64,000 bases of DNA, taken from NCBI GenBank assembly GCA_000149265.1, contig CH003412.1:2270561-2334560 (forward strand). Direction: 5' to 3'. Below, in pieces: positions 47,701 to 54,529 of the stretch. The notes beneath the pieces are model-generated. The model was not told the DNA's origin. It did not search any database and was given only the letters and a program-made list of their open reading frames with translations. Each line of letters starts with the position of its first letter. Positions within the stretch are counted from its first letter, which is position 1. Source of the DNA: Ciona savignyi (taxonomy: Eukaryota > Chordata > Ascidiacea > Phlebobranchia > Cionidae). Both the position numbers and the translations under genes were made by a program.

Positions 47701-50491
47701 TCAATTACCTTGTTGAGGTACTGCTGGCAAATCATGTGTTCGCCTGGTTTGATGTCTTTGGGATTCTTGGTGAGAAAAATCCCTTTTCCCTGGCACCCAC
47801 TTTCAGGTTTACAGATGAAGGTTTTGTTTTTCTTGGTGCGGCAGTAAGCCTGGAAGTCACTATAACTGTGCGAAGATGGATGTTTAGCATTGCATCATTG
47901 ATTAGTGGGTCGAAGGTGGTTAAAGGTGGTGGGGTCAAAACTAGGCCCTAGCTAGTCAGTTATGTCCTTGGGCACGACAAATGGCCATTGTTAGTTTAAC
48001 CCAGTGGTTTAAAAGCTTCAATAAAAACGCGATATATTTATTTTTATAGACACTGAATCACTTGTAACCAAACTTACTCGGCGGGAAAGCACCATGTTTT
48101 CGGGAAACACGAATATTCCTTGGGAAATAGTTTATGGAGTCGATTCATGTTGCGCGCAAGGAAATCTTTCCGGCAAATTTCGTTCATCCCAGGAAAGTGG
48201 TTGATTTTCTAAAAATTTATCAACAAAGTAATCCTTCAGATTACACAGTAATTACAACCGGTAGCAGTTTTGGAAAAATTCAAGTTTTAAGATTTTATTT
48301 TTATGATTCAAGGTAGTGTCATGAAATAATCTTGTAAGTGCTCCCTCTTATGAACTCATGCTATAAAATACAGATTAAACAAATGTGTGTAAATAAAAGA
48401 ATCAAACAAAGTAACAAAAAAATTATATATAAAAACATTTTTATATCAAACAAAGTAACAGCAGAAATTATATATAAAAACAATTTATTTAATGTAAAAT
48501 CTGTGGCATTGTGACCCAATACTACTATAGTAGTCATTAAACTTAGTCAAATATAACATCAAATTGATGTGATAAACAGCAATCGACTAGGTGCATGTTG
48601 CGTGTTACATTGCTTGACTAAATGCATGAGGTTTACCTGAAATCTTTTCATCTCCATAACTCGCTCAAGCGAAACGGAATAATCGGTCCAGAATATTGTC
48701 CAATCATCATCATCGCCTGTTTCCTTCATCCCATATTTACGACTCATACGACGTACTGTGATGTCACAAAGAGGAATAGAATGTATGGCAACAAAAAATG
48801 TCATGAAGTGGGATATAACTAAATGGTGTTTTATTTTGTCGCAAAATTTCAGTGTAAAAATGAAAAAGAATTTTTAAACGTTTTAAAATGTAAACCACGG
48901 AACAATATCAACTACACAGCATACAAGATGACCTCTGCCCCATATAACAATGGGTGACATAAGAGACCGGTTTATTTAAGCTTGTAGGTGGTGTTTACAA
49001 CTTCAATGAACCAAGGTGACATACTGTTACATCACTTTGTATTAACATTGTTTGGGTGACACATTCGTATGTGGTACATTGTTGGTAATACACTTGCTCT
49101 AAAATATATAAAGGCAAACAAAAATGAAAACAACATAACACAGGTGCAGTTTCTTTTTCAAGAAAAATGTTCTTTTAATTACTTATATTTAATTAAATTT
49201 TATTATGGGAATTTAAATTAAAAATATGGTAATAAATAAGTTGGATTGAATAAACTTAATTATGCTGTAAGCCTTTTCTGTTGTCCCCTGTATTTATACT
49301 ATACAAGCTAGATACTATATATAAGCCTTACAAAAAACACAGATGTAATAAAAATCCAACTTTTCAAACTTTGCGGTTGCTAAACAAACTATAAGCTTAC
49401 CACTGTCATACTTGCAGTTTGATGTACAAATACCAATCCATCTGGAAAACAAACAATGTTATAATATGAACATATATTTATATAAATAATATTAATTTTA
49501 TTACCGGTACCGTACTTAGAATAATAATGTAGTTTTAACTCAGTAAAGTAATGTGTTGAACAAAACATGTTAAAAAATATCTCCATATTTCTGATTATTT
49601 CCAGTGTAATAATGACTGTCATTGTCCCAAACACAGGGTTATCATAAGTAAATCAACTTATGTAAGTGCATTATAATAAATTTACTTTTTCTTTTTTTTC
49701 TTCTTTTTCCTCGAAGGGCTTGAACAAGTAACGGAGATGTTATCGTCAGGTTTCTTTATTACCCTTGGGGTTACTTCCCCTGCCAATTCCTCTCCTGGGA
49801 CTTCCCCTTTATCTTCTTTCGCATTTTGGATCACGAAAGCTTTTGGATTTTTTTTTACATTTTATCACTGTTTAATATGACAACAACAGCTGAAAACGAC
49901 AATGGAAAACAAAAACGAAAAATTATCTAATAAAACAGAGCATTTACCAGAGAACATGTTAATGTATTTTTCGATTTATGTCAAACAAATGACTGTTATA
50001 AAAAATTAATGATTGTATTCTTAAAGAAAATAAAGAACTTATTTACTGGTATTTGCAAACACATAAAAATATCTGACAGATCTAAGTGCATCTTATACAG
50101 AATACAGCATCTAATTGTGTAGAATAAATATAACACACAAGTATTAAAGATTATTACCTGTGGAAGGCAGGATGCAATCAGCTGATATTGAGCTTCTACT
50201 TTGAATTTCGGTTGATTCTTCTTTTAGACCACGGGTTGGAGATAAAAGCGCTATTTCGGGGGAATTCCCTCGCGTAGAATCTGATTTTACCTCTCGATTA
50301 AAGTCTGTGTTGTCTATGCTTGCTAATGAGTTAACTGTAAATAGTTTTTCATGCTCTTCATAATTTGAACCTGCATAAATGTCGGAGTTTATTGATTCTT
50401 GTGAAATTAGTTTTTGAATTTCATTCCCTTCTTTATCAAATCCATTTAGTTCCAATTTACTGAGTTGGGGACTCAGTGCTTCGGTTGTCAT
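38106..50491 (-). CDS. TTLL6: Tubulin polyglutamylase, TTLL6/TTLL13 type (14-15 exons)
   Basis: TTLL6/13 enzymes add glutamate chains to tubulin tails, mainly in cilia and flagella. The exons give the full TTL core: [54 protein letters not shown] (ATP-grasp lysine), [58 protein letters not shown], and WLLEVNHSPSF (metal-binding Glu and Asn). The chain is about 960 residues, or about 1,170 if the exon at 38,109 belongs. The joins around exons 10-12 and the C-terminus are not fully resolved. TTLL6 and TTLL13 cannot be told apart here; a pre-duplication ancestor is likely. Several SINE-A copies sit in its introns. Confidence 0.93.
38856..38905 (-). mobile_element. SINE-A fragment
   Basis: GTGTGCCCAATGTCGG then AGAGCTATTACAGTGT match the minus-strand middle of the family. 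No ends. Confidence 0.45.
39108..39291 (+). mobile_element. SINE-A fragment
   Basis: Degenerate copy: TTCTTAACCCGGTGGTTTAT, GGTAATCTTGCGGTGGGAG and an end GTGTCCTATCCTT match the 3' half of the family. Lies between the last two TTLL open frames. Confidence 0.6.
39774..40403 (-). CDS. TTLL6: TTLL exon 14: Ser-rich C-terminal extension, possible stop
   Basis: Starts [11 protein letters not shown] in phase 0 with exon 13 and runs 630 nt to a TGA at 39,774 after a Ser-rich tail. Low complexity, disordered. It may end the protein, or splice at an internal phase-0 GTTAGA donor (near 39,860) to the frame at 38,109. Confidence 0.65.
   Translation of the reverse strand, partial: AQQYQGMPLGVCNISSMSIPSHSQRGNVYDRRSLLYGSALVSGSHHNKTWYMKGLKSKEKSPQTQIRKSVTRQNQRQNLRLGDKAHNVQFQWNNEKRQTHSGDAFSFPSDLGSAWSNSAEHRSLDSRPLAHLPSHPLSAPNSYLKLRKDTSVQYRFGRNSQGCSSSGLQTSKYLNEGKNDVRGRLSDQLLLSSHRGMLSSSSSNRGKRF
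40556..40626 (-). mobile_element. SINE-A fragment
   Basis: TTGTGCCCAGTCAGG and TTACAGTGTGTTGTAGATTA match the minus-strand 3' half. In the TTLL intron between exons 13 and 14. Confidence 0.5.
40766..41011 (-). CDS. TTLL6: TTLL exon 13: C-terminal extension
   Basis: Reads [20 protein letters not shown], then [20 protein letters not shown] and ends KNILPQ. Phase 0-0, 246 nt, clean GT-AG ends. No recognised domain; its acidic ELERI helix might be an interaction motif, which is only a guess. Confidence 0.75.
41086..41371 (+). mobile_element. SINE-A copy, near full length, with target duplication
   Basis: Starts GGCGGTTTAGTGTGAAGCC, runs through CTAGCTAGTTGGTTGTGTCC and ends with TATCC repeats. 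It is flanked by similar 17-20 base sequences (ACTCAGTTGTTATATAAT at 41,057 and ACTCAGTTGCTATATAAT at 41,377), as expected of retroposition. Intronic in TTLL. Confidence 0.82.
41432..41652 (-). CDS. TTLL6: TTLL exon 12: basic C-terminal extension
   Basis: Reads [20 protein letters not shown], then [20 protein letters not shown]. Charged, likely helical, no known domain. Its end (RQLA, phase 0) joins exon 13 cleanly; the 5' join to exon 11 is off by phase with the obvious AG, so a nearer AG or a missed small exon is needed. Confidence 0.72.
41961..42215 (+). mobile_element. SINE-A copy ending beside a TTLL splice donor
   Basis: Starts AGTCTAGTGGGGTAGTGTG and ends GGGAATAAACACATCA; most of the intron between exons 11 and 12 near the donor at 42,223-42,228 is this copy. 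The TATCC tail is missing or reduced to ATATC. Confidence 0.8.
42229..42417 (-). CDS. TTLL6: TTLL exon 11: conserved post-catalytic helix region
   Basis: Reads [20 protein letters not shown], then [19 protein letters not shown], matching the block after the TTL core of TTLL6/13 (GGFR-IYP, SLFQ-T, A-REE). Donor GTAAGT at 42,223-42,228, only about ten bases from a SINE-A copy. The exact acceptor (42,412 or 42,417) is uncertain. Confidence 0.85.
42900..43103 (-). CDS. TTLL6: TTLL exon 10: end of TTL core; acceptor abuts a minisatellite
   Basis: Reads [20 protein letters not shown], then [15 protein letters not shown], close to the human TTLL6 text at this place. The 3' splice site at 43,104-43,105 is the edge of the 40-bp repeat, whose minus strand (CCATCCACCCCAG) serves as pyrimidine tract. 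The 3' end is set at a GTTAGT donor in phase 0; the join to the next exon is not proven. Confidence 0.85.
43104..43520. repeat. 40-bp G-rich minisatellite, about ten copies
   Basis: Unit GATGGGKGTTACTTGTTGTA plus TATGGGGTTAAGCTGGGGTG (K is G or T), repeated exactly from 43,121 to 43,520. Copies 1-2 and 9-10 have G at the variable base, copies 3-8 have T. The unit is itself an old dimer of 20-mers. Tracts of four G recur on the + strand; the minus strand carries CCATCCACCCCAG in each unit. Confidence 0.95.
43521..43830. repeat. Degenerate 20-bp G-rich repeats flanking the minisatellite
   Basis: About fifteen diverged units of the form ACTTGGGGTAGATAAGGGTT; the 40-bp unit next door appears to be an expanded pair of these. 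The gradient from worn to exact copies suggests recent local expansion. Confidence 0.85.
44508..44815 (-). mobile_element. SINE-A copy
   Basis: Minus-strand copy: GTTTATCCCTGTGAATGGGG at one end, CTGGGTTCAGGCAATGTCCG in the middle, then a worn tRNA-like head ending near ATGAGCTAATAGACC, just left of TTLL exon 9. Confidence 0.78.
44845..44997 (-). CDS. TTLL6: TTLL exon 9: TTL core, metal-binding Glu
   Basis: Reads [20 protein letters not shown], then [12 protein letters not shown] and KAWLLE. The final Glu, with the Asn of the next exon (VNHSPS), coordinates Mg in this fold. Phase 0-0, 153 nt; donor GTGGGT. Confidence 0.94.
45699..45857 (-). CDS. TTLL6: TTLL exon 8: TTL core
   Basis: Reads [37 protein letters not shown] and ends WDNIE. 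Using donor GTCGGT gives phase 0 and an exact join to DVIIKTLI; the nearby GTAAAT donor would break the frame. Confidence 0.93.
45876..46190 (-). mobile_element. SINE-A copy, well preserved
   Basis: From GGGTATTCATGTTTATCCC to CTAAACCACCAGAC, full length, in the TTLL intron between exons 7 and 8. One 30-base stretch (TTACCTC..CCCAC) is duplicated inside. Confidence 0.82.
46295..46600 (-). mobile_element. SINE-A fragments, degenerate
   Basis: Two worn pieces: GTTTATACCCAGGGGTAGG with ACAGAGTCGGGTAACC, and CCACAGTCAGGGTTTAATGC with GGGTTCTGGCAA. They may be one old copy or two. Confidence 0.5.
46611..46754 (-). CDS. TTLL6: TTLL exon 7: TTL core
   Basis: Reads [20 protein letters not shown] and [15 protein letters not shown]. 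Phase 0-0, 144 nt, donor GTGAGT. Confidence 0.94.
47416..47483. repeat. Exact 35-bp tandem duplication
   Basis: TAGTTAAGTGACTAAATACA plus AAATACTGATGTATC occurs twice without mismatch, period 35. A recent local duplication in a TTLL intron. Confidence 0.9.
47709..47865 (-). CDS. TTLL6: TTLL exon 6: ATP-grasp, nucleotide-binding part
   Basis: Reads [20 protein letters not shown], then [10 protein letters not shown] and [16 protein letters not shown]. The Lys before P and the G-x-G-K-G loop bind ATP in TTL enzymes. Phase 2 in, 0 out (157 nt). Confidence 0.94.
47895..48025 (+). mobile_element. SINE-A fragment
   Basis: CCCTAGCTAGTCAGTTATGT, TTGGGCACGACA and TTTAACCCAGTGG match the 5' half. Truncated; in a TTLL intron. 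Confidence 0.65.
48078..48208 (-). CDS. TTLL6: TTLL exon 5: TTL core
   Basis: Reads [20 protein letters not shown] and FPKTWCFPA. Phase 0 in, 2 out (131 nt), donor GTAAGT. Confidence 0.94.
48403..48482. repeat. Imperfect 43-bp tandem duplication
   Basis: ATCAAACAAAGTAACA followed by AAATTATATATAAAAACA occurs twice with small differences, in the TTLL intron between exons 4 and 5. Confidence 0.75.
48637..48755 (-). CDS. TTLL6: TTLL exon 4: TTL core
   Basis: Reads [11 protein letters not shown], then [20 protein letters not shown], highly typical of TTLL6/13. Phase 1 in, 0 out (119 nt). Confidence 0.93.
49401..49441 (-). CDS. TTLL6: TTLL exon 3: 41-nt microexon
   Basis: Encodes [14 protein letters not shown], the start of the TTL core (the C-x-Y-x-S-V motif before RR). 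Phase 2 in, 1 out; donor GTAAGC. Too short for ORF finding; found by phase and motif. Confidence 0.82.
49686..49839 (-). CDS. TTLL6: TTLL exon 2: linker ending in a lysine run
   Basis: Reads [19 protein letters not shown] and ends [11 protein letters not shown], the basic run that precedes the TTL core in this family. The presumed 3' splice site (CCAAAAG at 49,840-49,846) has no pyrimidine tract, but upstream in-frame stops exclude a longer exon and the phase (1 in, 2 out) fits both neighbours. Confidence 0.7.
50158..50491 (-). CDS. TTLL6: TTLL exon 1: start, unstructured N-terminus
   Basis: I start at the ATG at 50,491 ([17 protein letters not shown]); an upstream in-frame GTG is not a likely start. 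The segment is polar with no known domain, common for the N-terminal tails of this family. 334 nt, phase 1 out, donor GTAATA. Confidence 0.7.
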
Positions 50492-51681
50492 CTTATAATC
50501 CAACGTATTCACATTCCAAAGATGTTTTTAAGTTTAAAGAAATGTTGTATTAAAAGATGGTACGATTCTATATGAACACATTGCTGTAAAAATGTGTATT
50601 TTATTTGTTTCATTTTGATGTAAGCTAATCAAAATGGCAGTTAACACAAAATAATAATGTTAAGTTCAGAAGGCACACCCCCTCTCAGGGTTAACTATTC
50701 ATCGTTGAAAACACACAATCAATGCCTTTAGCGAGTACACAAAATTAAGTTTTAAAATGTACATACCGTTAAACAGTTTGTCACAGAGAACATAAATAAA
50801 GCAATTTGGTCACAGACGGAATTAAAACTATACATTAATTCAGTTTAAAAATAACACTATCCTGTATTACAATACAAACACATTTATCGTAATTAATGGA
50901 AAGCGTTTAAACCGCCAAAAAGTACATAGAATATAATATTAAATTACCAGGCCTCGTTATTTAAGAAAAATAAATAGTTTAAATAAAATTTGTAAAAAAC
51001 ACAGGAAATGTGATTCTTTGGCCTAGTGTAAATTAATATCTATAATAATTCAGACAACTGAACCTGTTCATAAAACAAGATCATGAATAAAAAACAACCA
51101 AAATAAACGTTCTAACGAGCGTCCCTTCAGTTGCCAAGTGACGTAAGCTTTAGACTCGAGACGTATTTTAACAGCCTGTCTCAAGTGGGGACGTGATTAA
51201 TAATTCAAATATTATGTTAGATTTATTTTTATTTAATAAAAAGCTTAACCCGGATTGCAATCTTTAAAAAAAAACACAGCTTAGACAGATAAATTTATTA
51301 ACGCATACCAAAACAGAATTTAAATACGAGGTAAAACATACCGCCTATTCTGCAAAACGAACCCTCGGTTGTCTGAGGTTAATCATCATTGACGAATGTT
51401 CTCGCGATTAAGCTGATCGTCTTTCTAGCAATAGAACTGTTTGCTAGACCAACGTATAAATTATAGCTAGGTGTCTTTAAGTGACTGGACAAATGTTTTT
51501 AGGCACTTGGTAAATATTTACGAGTCGTATTCGACGACAGTAAAATGTCCGGGTTTGCAAACAAACCACTTTAATGTTTGCCGACCATGTTTTTCCATAT
51601 CCTGGTTGGCCGTACGATTATCTGCGTGACAACACTCTTGTTTTCCTTTACGGTATAAGAAAATGGATGTTTATCACATAG

Positions 51682-51745
51682 AATAGGATAGGCTGTAATA
51701 TTAAAGTTTATCCCTGTAATGGGGTCAATTACCCATAAGCTCGTC
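51682..51745 (-). mobile_element. SINE-A 3'-end fragment
   Basis: AGGATAGG then TTTATCCCTGTAATGGGGT: the 3' tip of a minus-strand copy, truncated. Confidence 0.55.
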
Positions 51746-51859
51746 GTGGAAGTAACCGTATAACATTTGGCACATTTATATCTAATTATCCTGTGATAAA
51801 CATATCATTTACGCATTACTTTTTGTTTTGTTAAGAGATCCAGATAAAACATAAAAAGT

Positions 51860-52500
51860 CCTACCGGTTAGTCTTTTAGTCTGTTGGTTTAGTACGACAC
51901 GTTCCAACCGAACGGCAGGTTCGAAACTGGTCGCTAACTCGTCGGTTGTGTCCTTTAGGCAAGACACTTTTAGAGCATTGTCTGAACCCAGCGGATTAAT
52001 GGTTTCTACCAAATTAAAGAAACTAGTGAATCATACGCAACACACTGCAACAGCTACGGTAACCCTACGACGGCCGCAAAAAAGTTCTTGCGATTGCCTG
52101 TGTGTTAACCCCTTTGATTTTCCCATTTTCCCCATTCATGGGGATAAACATGAATACTCTATCCCAGTGGTTCCCAACCTTTTTTAGTGTCGGGGCCAAA
52201 TTTCAAATTTTAGAATACGTATGGAGCTGCATGAAAACACACTGCTTTAAGAAAACAGTGACGTAACAAAAGCAGCCTTTTCACAACTTTCCTTGCCTCT
52301 AATCTTAACTATGAAGTAAAAACGCTTTTCCCAGCCTTCAAACTAAGCAAGGGTAATTTTAGAATACTAATTTTATTTTTTTTATTATTAGAATCAGATT
52401 TTTCTAATATTTTTGGGGATTTTCAAAGGTCAATGAGAGCCGCAAGAATGCTAGCTGCAAGCCGCATGCCGCGGTTGAGAATCACTGCTCTATCCTATCC
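51860..52500 (+). mobile_element. SINE-A copy, tail split by a MITE
   Basis: A full copy (TTTAGTCTGTTGGTTTAGTA, a clear B box GCAGGTTCGAAACTGG, then GGGGATAAACATGAATACTC). Its CTCTATCC tail is interrupted at 52,165-52,487 by a MITE and resumes at 52,488. The B box here is the best preserved in the window. Confidence 0.85.
52165..52487. mobile_element. hAT-type MITE with perfect 8-bp target duplication
   Basis: Ends are CAGTGGTTCCCAACC and, inverted, CAGTGATTCTCAACC (13 of 15 match), the usual hAT termini. It is flanked on both sides by CTCTATCC (52,157-52,164 and 52,488-52,495). At 323 bases it has no transposase frame, so it needs one from elsewhere. Confidence 0.93.
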
Positions 52501-52569
52501 TTATTGTGCGAATTTTTAACTGCATGTTCAAAGAACCAGTGAACATTTTTATTCTGTACAGCTCGAAAT

Positions 52570-52706
52570 ATTATAGTTTGTTGGTTTAGCCTTTCAGGCG
52601 AAGGGTTGCAGATACGAAACTGGTCACTAGCTATTCGGTATAGTGTCATTGGGCCAGTGACGGAAATTGCCGGAACCTAGTGCATGAGTTTTACAGATTA
52701 AGGAAA
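52570..52706 (+). mobile_element. SINE-A, 5' half only
   Basis: TTGTTGGTTTAGCCTTTCAG, GCAGATACGAAACTGGTCAC, then lost after GTTTTACAGATTAAGG. Directly followed by another truncated copy. Confidence 0.7.
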
Positions 52707-52707
52707 A

Positions 52708-52850
52708 GTCTGGTGGCTTAGTGTGTCACTTTTCAGCCAAAGGGTTGCAGATACGAAGCTGATTGCTAGCTAGTCGGCTATGTCCTTGGGCAATACATTT
52801 AACAGACATTGCCTTAACCCAGCGGATTATTATTTCAACTGTCACATATT
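52708..52850 (+). mobile_element. SINE-A, 5' half only
   Basis: Starts GTCTGGTGGCTTAGTGTGTC, a good family head, and breaks off after CCCAGCGGATTATT. Two 5' halves in tandem are unusual for reverse-transcribed elements, which normally keep the 3' end. Confidence 0.72.
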
Positions 52851-54273
52851 CTGGATGAACCATTTATTATAAACCAAACATTTGTCAGTAAATCCCTGAA
52901 TACCAATTACAAAATACTACACTTGAGAAATGAACTGTTGATTCCTAGGGTTTTCGTTGAACGTTGTTTTTCGTTTTTCTAATAAATTTAAAATCGTATT
53001 ACTGGTATATACGAAATGCATCAGGTTTAGAGTCATACCTTATGAGATATACCTAAAGGGGGTTGAGGCAGTATTGACTGCATACTGGTGAGATAATTTA
53101 TCTTTGCGACGGCGACGACGATTATGCCTTCGATTTCTTTTGAAGTCTTAAATTTTAAGTAAGGATCTGGTCAAATGTTGTGGTTCTATGGTAAATATTT
53201 ACGACTCGACGTCTGTAAAGAGTTCGGGTTTACCCACAAACCCTTTTTGTTTGCCAACAAGAAAAACAACCGTTTTAAACTAACGTATATGTATGCCTGT
53301 AAGCCGTACAATTTGTACAATTGGGTGATCGGACGATTTTTCATATTGTTACGATTTTGATTTTTCCCATTAACAAGATAAACAAGAAAATCCTGTACTA
53401 TTTTAATGTAATACGTTCATATTTATACCGGAGACAGTGTAACTAAAGGCTGTGGTATTTAGTAACCATTGACTACGTCACCCACCCCAAAATAAACTGT
53501 CGAATAGGATCAATAATGCAGTACTGGCCCAAGGTGTAAATGTTTATTAGGGTTTTGTAATGCAAGGTATCGCACAAATAATGTTTCTATTTTAAAGATA
53601 AAAGATTTGTGGAACACTGAAGCAGCCGGACATTTTGTCCAGTTCCACATACAAATTCATGTTTTAATCAAACATTTTGGACAAGTATATACCACCACCC
53701 CGACTGAGTAGCTTGGCCAAAAAACAATCAAAATTTTTGTTTGACTAAGTGTAGAAGCATAGAAAATAGTTAATTACGATATTTGGAAGATATAAACTAT
53801 TGAAAAAACGTTTGAAAAATTCCGAGGATTTAAAACTTAACCAGTAAAACATCTATTTGGATATGTTTTGATCCATTAATTCCCAGGCCAACCCAAAAAA
53901 ATGAAGGTTCACCAATGAAATACCGGAAGTCAAATAAGAAAAAAAGGTTAGAGGTTTATAGAGAAAAATAGATTTGCAAATTCTAAAAATATGGGAAAGA
54001 TTGCTAAAGTTGGGTAGAAAGTTATTGAAAAGGAATCAGGAAAAATAAGGACTGAAAATATTCCAAAATGTCAAGATAGGAAATATGACGGAATATTGTA
54101 AATTACTTGAAAGTTCTTGCCAGATGTCCAGAATAAAATTTTCAGCGTAATACTCCGAAGCAAATGAAATATTTTCAAGTCAAAACTGAAAGAAATATCA
54201 CCCTTGACGATTTGCTTTTAAATCATGACAGGTGAAAAATGCAAAAAATTCAAGCAAAAAGTAAAAAATCTCA

Positions 54274-54529
54274 TCAATTTTCGTCATGAGCACCACTGTC
54301 ATCGTCACCATAATCGTCATTGTCACTTTCAGAATCGTCATTGTCTTCGTACTCATAGTCGTCGTTCATACCAAAGTCGTCGTCTTCATCGAAAAATATA
54401 TCAGTAATATCGTTTGACGCGCTCGAGTCCTTGCTTGGAAGTCGGGTTTTGATGCAGTATTCGGATACCGTCATGGGAACCTGGACTCCTTCCTTTTCGG
54501 CGTCTTTGCGGGATTCAAGCACTTGTTTT
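54274..54529 (-). CDS. CDC34: CDC34 exon 5: acidic tail and stop
   Basis: Reads [31 protein letters not shown], then a long Asp/Glu tail ending HDEN and TGA TGA at 54,271-54,276. The tandem stops mark the true end. Confidence 0.95.

Larger units (their letters stand above)
50520..54273. other. Intergenic region between TTLL and CDC34: no gene seen
   Basis: 3.7 kb with no supported coding region. It holds the TTLL promoter side (right of 50,491), the CDC34 3' UTR side (left of 54,274), several SINE-A copies and one hAT MITE, listed separately. The remainder is AT-rich unique DNA. Confidence 0.6.

Noticed and set aside
48559-48636. Extension of TTLL exon 4 to the left (VNLMHLVKQ)
   Set aside because: Reads through a good GTAAAC donor and diverges from the family; KINHFPG on exon 5 joins in phase 0.
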